A model generated the notes under the pieces. The model did not search any database. It saw only the letters and a list, made by a program, of their open reading frames with translations, and had not been told where the DNA came from. Below are positions 31,875 through 41,045 of a stretch of 50,249 bases of DNA, piece by piece. This DNA comes from an uncultured cyanobacterium (lineage in GTDB: Bacteria; Cyanobacteriota; Cyanobacteriia; Cyanobacteriales; Microcystaceae). Both the position numbers and the translations under genes were made by a program. The DNA is taken from contig CAISPN010000018.1 in assembly GCA_903887375.1 (NCBI GenBank), positions 1 to 50,249 of the forward strand. The letters run 5' to 3'. Position 1 is the first letter of the stretch. Every line of letters starts with the position of its first letter.

Positions 31875-32282
31875 ATGTTTAAGACCGTATTATTTCCCGT
31901 AGATTCTTCTAAGGATTCTCTTGAGGCAGCCCAGGTAGTTGCTGAGTTGGTCAAAAGTTGTCACAGCCGCCTATACTTACTCTCGGTAGTTGAGATTGAA
32001 ACTGCTGGTAAGCACAGAGAATCAACAATGCAATCTCCTGAAGAAGTTGCCATGCTTCTTAAGGGGGTAAAGGCATTCTTTGCTGAAAGGGGTGTGGAAA
32101 CTGAACTATTAGAAAGACAGGGAATTCCTTCTTTTATGATTTGTGATGTTGCTGATGAGATTGCTGCAGACTTGATCGTCATGGGTTGTCGTGGTTTAGG
32201 GCTCACTAGTGAGGGATTGGCTGAAAGTGTCACCTATCGCGTGGTCAACCTGTCACCTTGTCCGGTTTTGGTTGTACCGTAA
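31875..32282 (+). CDS. Universal stress protein family protein
   Basis: The 135-residue protein is a single UspA domain. It begins MFKTVLFPVDSSKDSLEAAQ and ends with a nucleotide-loop-like region MGCRGLGLTSEGLAESVTYR followed by SPCPVLVV. The ATP-binding consensus G-x2-G-x9-G-(S/T) is only partly kept (the final G-S/T reads AESV), so it may be a non-ATP-binding type. A ribosome-binding site GAGAGG precedes the ATG. Such proteins act in stress tolerance in the cytoplasm. It lies between pgk and the phycobilisome linker gene and has no obvious link with either. Confidence 0.92.
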   Translation: MFKTVLFPVDSSKDSLEAAQVVAELVKSCHSRLYLLSVVEIETAGKHRESTMQSPEEVAMLLKGVKAFFAERGVETELLERQGIPSFMICDVADEIAADLIVMGCRGLGLTSEGLAESVTYRVVNLSPCPVLVVP

Positions 32283-32385
32283 AGATTTGTAAGAAATTTT
32301 AATAAATATTCTTTGGATGTCCCCACTCCCTTATGATCAAGAGGAAAGTTTTTTTAAAATCCTTTGAGATTATGGAGGTTTAATC

Positions 32386-33816
32386 TTGGCTATTCCTCTT
32401 TTGGACTATGCACCGAGTTCACAGAACAATCGGGTTGCTGGTTACGAAGTGGGTGGGGATGAGCAGCCCATAGTTTTTACTACGGCAAATCTTCCTTCTT
32501 CTACTTCTCTAGATCAACTCATTGAAGCCGCATATCGTCAGATCTTCTTTTCTGCTTTTAAAACAGATCGTGACTCCGTTCTAGAATCGCAATTGCGCAA
32601 TGGCAGAATCAGCACCCGTGATTTCATTCGTGGCTTGCTCCTTTCTGCAACTTACAAAGAAAATTTCTTTGATAAAAACAGTAACTACGGCTTCGTTGAA
32701 CAGACTGTTCGCCGAGTTTTAGGACGCGATGTTTATAGCGAACAAGAAAAGATCGCTTGGTCTATTGTTGTTGCTACTAAGGGTATCCAGGGTTTTGTAG
32801 ATCAGCTTCTCGATTCTGATGAGTATCTCGAGAATTTTGGCTATGATACTGTTCCCTACCAACGTCGTCGCGTAATTTCTGGTCGTAACAATGGCACGGT
32901 TCCTTTCAACATCAAGTCAATTGGGGATAATCGTGGCACTGGTAAAAAACTAGAATTCGATCAGATCGTTTGGCAAAATACTAATGCAGTCAGTCAAAAG
33001 GTTGAATCTAAACTTCCTCTGTTGAACTACGCTCCTACAAGTCAAAATGTAAGGGTTCGTGATATTGCAGTAGGTTCAGACGAGTCTTCCAAAATCTTTA
33101 CGACTGAAAACGTTTCTTTTAGTGGTCTGATTAATCGTGATGGCAAGCCCAAGGTTTTCAACAATGTAACTGTTGCTTCCTTGAGTGAATTAGATGAAGT
33201 AGTTGAAGCTGCCTATCGTCAAATTTTCTTCTATGCCTTCAAATCAGATCGCCAAAGTGTCTTAGAGTTAAAATTCCGTAACCGAGAAATCACAACTCGT
33301 GATTTTATTCGTGGCTTGTTACTTTCTGAAACTTATAAAGATAGTTTCTACGACAAAAACAGTAATTACCGTTTCGTGGAATTGACTGTACAAAAAGTTC
33401 TTGGCCGTTCTGTCTATAGCCAAAGAGAAAAAATTGCTTGGTCTATCGTGGTAGTAAATAAGGGTATTGCCGGTTTTGTTGATGAACTTCTCAATTCCCA
33501 GGAGTACCTAGAAAACTTCGGTTATGACAAGGTTCCTTATCAACGTCGTCGAGTTGTATTTGGCCGCTCTCAAGGTGAAAGACCTTTTGATATTAAATCT
33601 CCTCGTTACGACGGTTACCACCGCGGTATTATTGGCTTCCCACAGATCATTTGGCAAAACGAAGTTCGCACTTTTGTTCCACAAGAGCGCCAACCTCAAG
33701 CAGGTAATCCAGCTCTTTATAAAGAGATGGCATCTCGTTTAAGTTTGCCTAATATCAGCGCTCCCAATGTTTCAGCCTCTAGCATAGACTACCTATCTCT
33801 GGTACCTCGTCGCTAA
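32386..33816 (+). CDS. Phycobilisome rod-core linker with two tandem linker domains (CpcG-type)
   Basis: Rod-core linkers attach phycocyanin rods to the allophycocyanin core. The start is a TTG with a strong GGAGG seven bases before it. The CpcG-type beginning [16 protein letters not shown] appears at residue 2 and again near residue 210 as [15 protein letters not shown]. Each is followed by a full linker domain with [19 protein letters not shown], NSNYxFVExTV, KIAWSIVV and [17 protein letters not shown]. The 476-residue protein is therefore an internal duplication of a normal ~240-residue CpcG. A short C-terminal tail rich in Pro, Ser and Asn follows. Most CpcG proteins have one domain; multi-domain rod-core linkers are known from Gloeobacter. 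It could join two rods or make an unusual rod-core geometry. Confidence 0.93.
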   Translation: MAIPLLDYAPSSQNNRVAGYEVGGDEQPIVFTTANLPSSTSLDQLIEAAYRQIFFSAFKTDRDSVLESQLRNGRISTRDFIRGLLLSATYKENFFDKNSNYGFVEQTVRRVLGRDVYSEQEKIAWSIVVATKGIQGFVDQLLDSDEYLENFGYDTVPYQRRRVISGRNNGTVPFNIKSIGDNRGTGKKLEFDQIVWQNTNAVSQKVESKLPLLNYAPTSQNVRVRDIAVGSDESSKIFTTENVSFSGLINRDGKPKVFNNVTVASLSELDEVVEAAYRQIFFYAFKSDRQSVLELKFRNREITTRDFIRGLLLSETYKDSFYDKNSNYRFVELTVQKVLGRSVYSQREKIAWSIVVVNKGIAGFVDELLNSQEYLENFGYDKVPYQRRRVVFGRSQGERPFDIKSPRYDGYHRGIIGFPQIIWQNEVRTFVPQERQPQAGNPALYKEMASRLSLPNISAPNVSASSIDYLSLVPRR

Positions 33817-33823
33817 GGTATTG

Positions 33824-33872
33824 AACTAAAAGGTGACACTGTGGCATAAGGGCTGCTTGTTGCCTTTTAGTT
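33824..33872. terminator. Long inverted repeat between linker and antiporter genes
   Basis: AACTAAAAGG (33824-33833) pairs perfectly with CCTTTTAGTT (33863-33872) around a 29-base spacer. It could form a large hairpin ending the linker transcript and overlaps the stop codon of the convergent cax gene. The loop is long, so terminator action is uncertain. Confidence 0.45.
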
Positions 33873-34941
33873 AGGGGTGTAAATAAAAAGCAAAACCCAA
33901 AACTGAATAGAAAATTAGCAATAAAATACCTTCTAGCCAGTTGGAATTGCCATCTGAGCTAATAGAGTTAATAATCAGCACTGAAGAAACTGCTGCAAAT
34001 ATTACAAACACGTTGAATTCTAGCGTCAACGGTGTTTTCATAAATAAACTAATTAAAACCAAAATTGGTGTAACAAAGAGGGTTATCTGTAAGGTTGAAC
34101 CAATTGCTACAGAAACGGCTAGCTCCATCTGGTTTTTTGTTGCTGCTGATATGCAGGTGATATACTCTACAATTCCCGAAAATAAAGGCAGCAAAAAAGT
34201 TCCAGTGAATAATTCACTAAAACCTACAATTTTAATTGTTTCTTCTAGGTTACCAACTAATATTTCAGAGATTATTACCAGAAAAACCGTTAAGCTCAAT
34301 AATTTAGCTATTTGTTTACCCATGCTTATAGAATGAGTTTCTATAGATTCTGGATTTTCTAGTAGAAGTAATGCTTCTTCATCTTTACGCTTTTTGTTAA
34401 AGAAAAATATAGTCAAAGCGTAAAATATCAGCAGTAATAAAGAAGCGGCATAAGAAAAACGCTGTATTTGTACTTCTGGTAAACCATGCGTTGAGGTCAA
34501 ATGAATTGCACTAGGGGTTACTAGTACCAATACTGATAGTAGTAGTGCTGAGGCATTCAATCTAGCTATTTCGGGATGAAAGGTCTGCTCTTTAAAACGT
34601 ATACCCCCCAAAAACATAGAAAGACCCAAGCCAAGGAGCAAATTAGCTATCACAGAGCCTAAAATACTTGCCTTGACTACCTCAATCAAGCCAGATCTTA
34701 AGGCGACTATGGAGACCACCATTTCGGTTAAGTTGCCAAAAGTTGCATTTAACAATCCCCCAAAGGTAGGCCCTATAACAAGGGCTATCAACTCAGTTGT
34801 TTCGGCAATCAGCGCTGCTAGTGGTATGATTGCCAAAACAGACAGAAGAAAAACCAACACATGATTTAAATGCAACCACTGAGCCAATAAAGTAATAGGC
34901 ACAAAGATCAGCATCAATTTGACTATCTTATCTATTGACAT
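33871..34941 (-). CDS. cax: Calcium/proton antiporter (CaCA/Cax family)
   Basis: The 356-residue protein has about eleven hydrophobic helices. It carries the Cax repeats: GPTFGGLLNATFGNLTEMVV in the first half and FSGIVEYITCISAATKNQME with VSVAIGSTLQITLFVTPILV in the second. The acidic Glu in each repeat (GNLTE, GIVEY) forms the ion path. An acidic loop (KRKDEEALLLLENPES) separates the halves. Family members export Ca2+ in exchange for H+ and help at alkaline pH or salt. The gene lies 16 bases downstream of the 45-residue membrane ORF and petN, so the three may be co-transcribed. Confidence 0.93.
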   Translation of the reverse strand: MSIDKIVKLMLIFVPITLLAQWLHLNHVLVFLLSVLAIIPLAALIAETTELIALVIGPTFGGLLNATFGNLTEMVVSIVALRSGLIEVVKASILGSVIANLLLGLGLSMFLGGIRFKEQTFHPEIARLNASALLLSVLVLVTPSAIHLTSTHGLPEVQIQRFSYAASLLLLIFYALTIFFFNKKRKDEEALLLLENPESIETHSISMGKQIAKLLSLTVFLVIISEILVGNLEETIKIVGFSELFTGTFLLPLFSGIVEYITCISAATKNQMELAVSVAIGSTLQITLFVTPILVLISLFMKTPLTLEFNVFVIFAAVSSVLIINSISSDGNSNWLEGILLLIFYSVLGFAFYLHP

Positions 34942-34957
34942 AACTATTTTGATTGTC

Positions 34958-35095
34958 TTATCTCAATCGTTTATCTCTATCTTGTCTTCTCCTATCTCGC
35001 CACTCCATGGTAGTTAGATAGAGAATTCCTCCACTGACAACGAACAGAAGAGCTAAGGCAACTACAAATAAAGTATTTAATAAAGTGATTTCCAC
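34958..35095 (-). CDS. 45-aa single-helix membrane protein downstream of petN
   Basis: A GTG start at 35095 gives a 45-residue protein: one hydrophobic helix (about residues 4-28, LLNTLFVVALALLFVVSGGI) followed by YLTTMEWRDRRRQDRDKRLR, a highly charged tail. It is in the same frame as petN, one codon after the petN stop, so translation is probably coupled. The size and build fit the small accessory subunits of photosynthetic NDH-1 such as NdhP, but I cannot confirm the family from memory. It could also be a small cytochrome b6f or photosystem protein. The cax gene starts 16 bases after its stop. The helix plus basic tail and the tight packing make a chance frame unlikely. Confidence 0.65.
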   Translation of the reverse strand: MEITLLNTLFVVALALLFVVSGGILYLTTMEWRDRRRQDRDKRLR

Positions 35096-35098
35096 ACA

Positions 35099-35188
35099 TT
35101 AAAATCCATTGCGCGCCCAAACAACCATAGCGATAGACCAGGAAAATAGAGCCAACATGGTAGCCCAACCGAGAGAGATGGTGTCCAT
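35099..35188 (-). CDS. petN: Cytochrome b6f complex subunit PetN
   Basis: The 29-residue peptide [20 protein letters not shown] continues to MVVWARNGF. It matches PetN closely in length, in the LGW and SWSIAMVVW motifs and in the RNGF end. PetN is a one-helix subunit (formerly ycf6) that stabilises the cytochrome b6f dimer in the thylakoid membrane. Its start is 174 bases from hpsA, which is divergent; a perfect CRP-type site lies between them. Another small membrane ORF and a Ca2+/H+ antiporter gene follow on the same strand. Confidence 0.96.
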   Translation of the reverse strand: MDTISLGWATMLALFSWSIAMVVWARNGF

Positions 35189-35251
35189 AAATTTTTTTGA
35201 TATTTTAAGATTACATTGAACATAATAACTCTTTTTATCCCATACTCGGCA

Positions 35252-35267
35252 TGTGATTTGAGTCACA
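35252..35267. promoter_or_regulatory. Perfect CRP/SYCRP1-type site TGTGA-N6-TCACA
   Basis: TGTGA (35252-35256), six bases, TCACA (35263-35267), matching the CRP consensus exactly; longer flanks CTCGG/CCGAG also pair. It lies about 100 bases before hpsA and about 65 bases before petN on the other strand. A GATAAT box at 35315-35320 could be the hpsA -10. Confidence 0.6.
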
Positions 35268-35362
35268 AAGATACCGAGGATTCTTTAAGTTGGAGATTAT
35301 GGATAAAATAAAGGGATAATAGTAAACAATTCTAGTTTCTTGATCAAAATTCATCTAAAGCG

Positions 35363-38300
35363 ATGAAAAACTGGGGAGCGTTTTTGAATCTGACAATAAA
35401 GCTGCTATCAAAAATATTTAAGAGATTGGATTTAAGAAATAAGAATTTTGTTGTAAATATATTTCGCAGATTCCTAAAATCTTCACTTCGGGGCTACCAA
35501 AGAGGCTTTATCTTACCTGTAGTACTCTTTTTAGCTGTCATTATTACTTTGATAACTGCAACTGTACTTACTAGATCTAGCAATAGGGCAGTTGAGGTAA
35601 TAGGGGATAAAAAAGCCAATATAGTTTTGAATTCAGCGACTCCGGCAATTGAAAGAGCTAGAGCCAAGCTGCAATATCTTTTTGGGCAAGATCCCCGTTT
35701 TTCTTCTGGATTGCCTGGGGATGCTCAGCTTCAGAAGATGTTGCTCAATACCTATCCCCCTGTTCAATCGCCTAACCCCTATATCTTTTCAGATGAAGTA
35801 CAACTAGATGTAAATGGTGATGGTGTTCTAGATCCAGCTTGGTCTTTTGCTTCTGATACTAACGGCGATGGCAAAAAAGAAACAGTAGCCTATGTTATTC
35901 ACTCCAATGTTACTGCAACCGTTGCAGGTACAACCTATAATCGCACTAGTAATGACACTAATAAATCTACCAATTTAATTGTTAGAGGTGGTCCTGCAAC
36001 TCTTGCTCAGCAAGGTTCTAGCCCTAATTGCAGTGGTAGCTCATCATCTAATTTTAGTGGTTGGGATCCTGTTAGTAGCTCTAATGTTCACAGAACATTT
36101 CAGGTAGATGCCATATCTCTTTCCCCATCTGATGTCAACAATAAAGGGGCAATTTCAACTCTAGAGCTTCTACAAGATAGACAAGCTGAGCTTGGCAACA
36201 AGTGGGGAGCTTGGTTTCGCTATGATTTGGAGCTTCACCCAGCCGCGGCCTTTCTATGGAACGGAGCAATACATACCGAAGGAAATCTTATTGTCACTGG
36301 AACAGGTGGCAGTGCAACTGCTGATCCTGTCAATAATAAGGGTGTTCACTTTTATTTAATTAGCTCTCCGGCATCTTGTCTGTACACCAAAACCAACTCG
36401 GAAATAACCCTAGCTGGTAATGCTGATGGTTCGGTTTCTCCATCTGATAATATTTACTTTTTGGGACAACTTGCCTCAGGTTCGATCAGAGATGGTACAT
36501 TTGTCGGGAATAACGTGCTCTTTGATCTTTTTTCTCAAGTAAATTTGATCAATACTGGTTCTGGCAATTATTATGTGCCCAGTCAAATATATACTATGGC
36601 TGGTAATCAGAGTACTGCTACTGCTAACCCCTTTACCTATGATTCGACAGCGGGTTCTTCCTCGATTACAGATCCCTCTTCACTGTCTGTAGATCCGCTG
36701 ATTTTGCAAACACAGGGCATCAATCAGTCCCGTGTCTCAATTAATGGAAAATTTGATGGAACTGGAGCCCGCGATACCACAAATTGGACCACCCAGTCAC
36801 TACCTGTCAAGTATGGTCGTGTTCTTAATTCATCTTCTACTGCACCATATGTTGATGATACTTACCGCGCTGATGATCGCTATGGTCCTAAACCAAAATA
36901 TACTCAGCTAATCTCTATTCCTTCTACCAATAAAGTAGGAGATACTATACCTGTCTTAGACCCTAACTATACTACCCTTACTCAGTTAAGTGTGCTAGAT
37001 CCTGTTGGCAGTAGTGGTTTAGATGGTTATTGGGAAAGAAGAGCTTGGGGTTCAGGTTTGAGGGTTATAGTTGGACAGCGCTTGGATCTGGGTAATCCTT
37101 ATGGTTGGGGGGGTCCACTATCTATCGATCCGCTGTATCCTCCAACGACATTCGCTTCTACTAGAGCTCATGAGCTAAAGCAGTTCAAGACGCTGCGAGA
37201 TAACTTAGCTGCAGTTCAAGCTACAGCAATCTACCATGCCAACAATGCTAACTACAATGGGGACTTTCCTAAAGCTTGTTTAGCGACTGTTGCTCATCCA
37301 GGCACTTCTAGCACTTTGTCCAATAGTACCAATTTTGGTTATTTTTTAGGTGCAACAAGTTTAACTAAAACCAATTTTTTTACTGGCAATGGTACTAATG
37401 GCTGGGAATTTGATGCACCTTCTGGTAATAGCTCAACCCAGTTTGCTACCAATATCTCTCTAGCTAACCCATTAGGCAAAGCTTTAAGAAATCTAGCTCA
37501 TTTTGCAGGAGATCCTAAGGGCGCTTTTCCTCCGGTGCAAGAGACTTCGGGTAATATTGTCCATCCTTATCCTAATTTGATGATGTGGGGCGATTTTTCC
37601 AATTTAAGAGGCGCTCTTAAAATTCTCGATGCTGGTACTAGTTACAGCAACTTGAGCCTAGCTGATCGCACTACAATTCAAACTGCAGCCTGTAACTTGG
37701 GAATGCTGGCTTACAACATCAATAGTTTACAAGCCTCCTATGTCAAAGGTTTAAATGGTGTTATTGATACTTTTGCCCCAGAAGCTTATAACTCTATCCT
37801 CTTGGGCACTGCTACACCACAAACAACCACAGCAACTAATTATATCGATAGTAGCAAATCCTCAGGTGGTAGCCTTAATCTGCTGGGACAGGGGTTGTTT
37901 AGTCTTATGGATGGAGTGACCAGCAAGCAAATTGGCTTAGATTCTAGTGGTAATGGCGCAGTATGTACCTATAATAGTTCCAGCAAAACCTACTCTGGTG
38001 GGACGACCTGCCCAACTTCTACCTATAGCCTCAACTACTTTAAGCAATTTACAGCCAAGCAGTGGCTTGATGCGCTCAATATCCTTCAAGGTGGCACCGC
38101 AAGTACCACTTTAACAAGTACCAATGCTACGATGATTTACGCGCGTCAATTACTGGCTGAAATTCAGCCCTATCAACAACTGGTTCGCGATAGAGCTTAT
38201 GGTTTTGCCCCCAATAATGGCAATAATGTTTATTTAAGTCCTACTTCTGGGACTTCTGCTAGTTACAATTCGAATACAGCAACCTACACTGTCCCGGCTA

Positions 38301-40351
38301 ATATTAATGCAAATATTATTGCCAACAACACCCTTACTCTGTTTTGTGATCCTGCAACCTTTGCTAGCACAACAGTTGCAAGCAATATAGCCTTGGCTGA
38401 GGCTTTTTGTTCACCAGGTGAAAAGCCAAATTCCTCTACTAAATATCCTTCTTTTATTCCCAAATATCCTTCTCTGCATTATATATTTCCCATAGCTGAT
38501 CACTATCATGATGGTACTAAAGGACCTAATGTAGGCAGCACCACTGTAACTTACCAAATAGCTAGCCAGCCCAGCTCAGAGCCTTATGTTTCTGATACCT
38601 ATATCTCCAGTAGCGCTGTAAATGGTACTAGCTCTAACGGTGGCTATGTCTATCTTGCTGTACAAGGTGGCGGAGTCAATAATATTGCTATTGATGGAAC
38701 ATCTAGCAATCAAGTCTCCATTTCTCCTCGGGCTCAGTCTTCTTGGCAACTACCGTATAGTACCACTACAACTTCTCCCTATACGATGTTCAACTCTAAT
38801 GGCGGCTCTACTACCATCTCTGGTCTAACGGTCACTAGATCCAATGTCATTACAAATGGTTCAACACCAGTAGCTGTGTCTTTTCTCGATAAAGGGACTT
38901 TCAATGCCAGAGAGTTGCTTGCCACAAGAGTACTAGATGTAGATCTAGATCTCTTGAGAAATTCCAATAGTAATCTTAGCAGTGATTATTGGTTGCCAAA
39001 ATCTGGGATTATCTATGCCTTTAGAGAAGATGCGATGCGTGAAGATGGCATTGCTAGACCTCAAGATAGTTCTTATTCCAGTTGTGGTAATGTTACCAGT
39101 ATTCTTACTAGTACCTGTTACATGAATGCCGTAAGTACCTCCATTCCGGCTGATCCTCCTAATTACAATGTAAATGGTATCAGTATAAAGCCTGTTGATT
39201 TATTTCCCGATCCAGATCGCAGGGTTAACGGTTTCAGGCTCAATAACGGCTTGGATATTAGAAGGCCTCTAGCTACTACTGATTCGAGTTATCTCAATGG
39301 GATGACTTTTATAACTGATAACCCACTTTACATAAAGGCTCAGTCAGATAGCAGCGGTAGTGGAGCCTTTAATCTGCACAATGACGCTACTTCAACTAGT
39401 GGTACCTTAACTAGAATTGAGGAGTTTACCAATCTTCTGCAAAATAATTGGAGTAATTTTTATAATACGTCGAATGGTTCAAACAACCGAGCTACCGCTA
39501 ATCCCAAATTTGCTACTGCCAATGACACATGGAGACCAGTAGAACTTGTAGCTGATGCTATAACTATGCTGTCTCAGAACTTTGTAGATGGAACTATAGA
39601 TAATGGAATGATTACATCATCTTACCAGCCATCTTTTGGACAAATTAACTATCCAGTTACTGCTTCAGGTGGCACTACATTCAATGTAGCTCAATGGATA
39701 AGAGAAGATGGCTCGGTTTCAACCAATCTCTCTAGTGCTGCCCCAATTTTGATTTCAAAAGATGGTGCTCCTGTCTATTGTGCTACTGTGGCAACTACTT
39801 GTTTGTCAAGCAATATTCAGCAATATGGAAGAGAGAGTACAGCTCCACAATCTTTTCTACCAATTGTGCTTTCTAGGGTTCCTAATACAACGCTTCCTCC
39901 TACTTCTTCTCGCTTTAATTTCACCGCAGTAGGTGCCATAATTCCCTCGCGAAAATACAATGCTTATGGAGGATTTCGCAATTTTCCCAGACTTCTAGAG
40001 AACTGGGGCAGTACTAATCTTTATCTTTCGGGTGCCTTTATTCAGCTCAATTTTAGTAATTATGCCACTGGTTTATTTGATCATGATGCTTGGGAGCCAG
40101 GCAGCAGTCCAGTGTTGAGTGAGTATTTTCCCTATTATTCCCCCCCCCCTACTCGCGCCTGGGGATATGATGTGGGCTTGCAGATTGCCCCAGCTGGACC
40201 ATTGGCTCAGCGTTTTATTGCTCCTAGTAATAACTATAGTGAGTCTTATCGTTCGCTTTCGTTAAATGATCCATACATTAAGAAACTTCGCTGTGCAAGT
40301 GCACCAAAGGGTTCGATTACTCAAATAGACCCATCGGCCTCCTGCCCTTAA
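35363..40351 (+). CDS. hpsA: HpsA-type hormogonium polysaccharide pseudopilin-like protein
   Basis: The 1662-residue protein has a basic N-terminus and one membrane helix (about 48-70) starting at RGFILPVVLFLAV, a type IV pilin-like leader with G-F before the hydrophobic stretch. The pilin Glu5 is replaced by Val. The rest is a very large exported domain rich in Ser, Thr, Asn, Gly and Tyr, with the NSATPAIERARAKLQYLFGQ region just after the helix. Length, leader and the following pseudopilin genes match HpsA, which in Nostoc punctiforme is needed for secretion of hormogonium polysaccharide and gliding. It is the first gene of a four-gene operon. A ten-base C run lies near its end. Confidence 0.88.
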   Translation: MKNWGAFLNLTIKLLSKIFKRLDLRNKNFVVNIFRRFLKSSLRGYQRGFILPVVLFLAVIITLITATVLTRSSNRAVEVIGDKKANIVLNSATPAIERARAKLQYLFGQDPRFSSGLPGDAQLQKMLLNTYPPVQSPNPYIFSDEVQLDVNGDGVLDPAWSFASDTNGDGKKETVAYVIHSNVTATVAGTTYNRTSNDTNKSTNLIVRGGPATLAQQGSSPNCSGSSSSNFSGWDPVSSSNVHRTFQVDAISLSPSDVNNKGAISTLELLQDRQAELGNKWGAWFRYDLELHPAAAFLWNGAIHTEGNLIVTGTGGSATADPVNNKGVHFYLISSPASCLYTKTNSEITLAGNADGSVSPSDNIYFLGQLASGSIRDGTFVGNNVLFDLFSQVNLINTGSGNYYVPSQIYTMAGNQSTATANPFTYDSTAGSSSITDPSSLSVDPLILQTQGINQSRVSINGKFDGTGARDTTNWTTQSLPVKYGRVLNSSSTAPYVDDTYRADDRYGPKPKYTQLISIPSTNKVGDTIPVLDPNYTTLTQLSVLDPVGSSGLDGYWERRAWGSGLRVIVGQRLDLGNPYGWGGPLSIDPLYPPTTFASTRAHELKQFKTLRDNLAAVQATAIYHANNANYNGDFPKACLATVAHPGTSSTLSNSTNFGYFLGATSLTKTNFFTGNGTNGWEFDAPSGNSSTQFATNISLANPLGKALRNLAHFAGDPKGAFPPVQETSGNIVHPYPNLMMWGDFSNLRGALKILDAGTSYSNLSLADRTTIQTAACNLGMLAYNINSLQASYVKGLNGVIDTFAPEAYNSILLGTATPQTTTATNYIDSSKSSGGSLNLLGQGLFSLMDGVTSKQIGLDSSGNGAVCTYNSSSKTYSGGTTCPTSTYSLNYFKQFTAKQWLDALNILQGGTASTTLTSTNATMIYARQLLAEIQPYQQLVRDRAYGFAPNNGNNVYLSPTSGTSASYNSNTATYTVPANINANIIANNTLTLFCDPATFASTTVASNIALAEAFCSPGEKPNSSTKYPSFIPKYPSLHYIFPIADHYHDGTKGPNVGSTTVTYQIASQPSSEPYVSDTYISSSAVNGTSSNGGYVYLAVQGGGVNNIAIDGTSSNQVSISPRAQSSWQLPYSTTTTSPYTMFNSNGGSTTISGLTVTRSNVITNGSTPVAVSFLDKGTFNARELLATRVLDVDLDLLRNSNSNLSSDYWLPKSGIIYAFREDAMREDGIARPQDSSYSSCGNVTSILTSTCYMNAVSTSIPADPPNYNVNGISIKPVDLFPDPDRRVNGFRLNNGLDIRRPLATTDSSYLNGMTFITDNPLYIKAQSDSSGSGAFNLHNDATSTSGTLTRIEEFTNLLQNNWSNFYNTSNGSNNRATANPKFATANDTWRPVELVADAITMLSQNFVDGTIDNGMITSSYQPSFGQINYPVTASGGTTFNVAQWIREDGSVSTNLSSAAPILISKDGAPVYCATVATTCLSSNIQQYGRESTAPQSFLPIVLSRVPNTTLPPTSSRFNFTAVGAIIPSRKYNAYGGFRNFPRLLENWGSTNLYLSGAFIQLNFSNYATGLFDHDAWEPGSSPVLSEYFPYYSPPPTRAWGYDVGLQIAPAGPLAQRFIAPSNNYSESYRSLSLNDPYIKKLRCASAPKGSITQIDPSASCP
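40140..40149 (+). repeat. Poly-C tract (C10) inside hpsA
   Basis: Ten consecutive C bases fall in hpsA codons for S-P-P-P, about 68 codons before the stop. Such runs slip during replication; a change of one or two bases would shift the frame and replace the last part of the protein. Confidence 0.75.
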
Positions 40352-40361
40352 GAGGATGAAT

Positions 40362-41030
40362 ATGTTGCAATTTATCAAAAAACATCCCAAAGGCTCAATT
40401 TTGATTGAGGCAATAGCTGCTTTGACAATTTTGGCAATTATTACCGCTATCACTGCTCCGGCTATCTTAATAGCACTGCTAACAAGAGTAGAATCTAAAA
40501 GAATATCTCAAGCTCGCCAATTGGCCCAGCAACAGGTAGATAGTATTCAGCAGTTACTTGCCAATAGTGAATCATATAGCAATTCGTCTTTGCCACCTTC
40601 TACTGGCAGCACTTCAACTAGTAATCTTACTTCTACTGCTGCTCCTAGCGATATTTCTACTTGCACTAATATTCCTTGCTCTACTTCAGCCCAAGCTGCT
40701 ATTGTCACTCTTAACAATACAAATTTTGTTGTCCAGACCTTTAGAACTACCGGAGTCAATAGAAATGCTATCGATTCTACTATAGCTGCTGGCTCAAGCC
40801 TTAATGTTCCAGTAGCTTTTCGCCTAGGAGTTCGTGTCTATGGTCCAAGAGCAATAACTTATTTCCAAAAAGGTGGAGCATTGCAATCGGCAGAAAGTTC
40901 TAGCAGTACTGGGCTTCAATCGAGCCAAGTTAATGAGGCTCAGTATCCCTTGGCTACTCTCTATGTCAATGTGGTCAAAAGCAATCTGAGCAAGAGCCAG
41001 GCTGCCTATACACAATTATTGACTCAGTAG
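40362..41030 (+). CDS. hpsB: Pseudopilin HpsB
   Basis: This is a type IV pilin-like protein with leader KHPKG followed by SILIEAIAALTILAIITA. The G at -1 and Glu5 of a prepilin peptidase substrate are both present. The helix leads into RVESKRISQARQLAQQQVDS and a Ser/Thr-rich exported domain. The start at 40362 is chosen because AGAGG sits six bases before it; the ATG at 40356 would leave no spacing. The mature protein is about 210 residues. HpsB-D are minor pilins for hormogonium polysaccharide secretion in filamentous cyanobacteria. It follows hpsA almost directly. Confidence 0.85.
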   Translation: MLQFIKKHPKGSILIEAIAALTILAIITAITAPAILIALLTRVESKRISQARQLAQQQVDSIQQLLANSESYSNSSLPPSTGSTSTSNLTSTAAPSDISTCTNIPCSTSAQAAIVTLNNTNFVVQTFRTTGVNRNAIDSTIAAGSSLNVPVAFRLGVRVYGPRAITYFQKGGALQSAESSSSTGLQSSQVNEAQYPLATLYVNVVKSNLSKSQAAYTQLLTQ

Positions 41031-41045
41031 TGGGGGCGCGCTCTT

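Noticed and set aside
33508-33742. Overlapping open frames on both strands within the linker gene
   Set aside because: These are by-products of the repeated linker sequence; no independent support.
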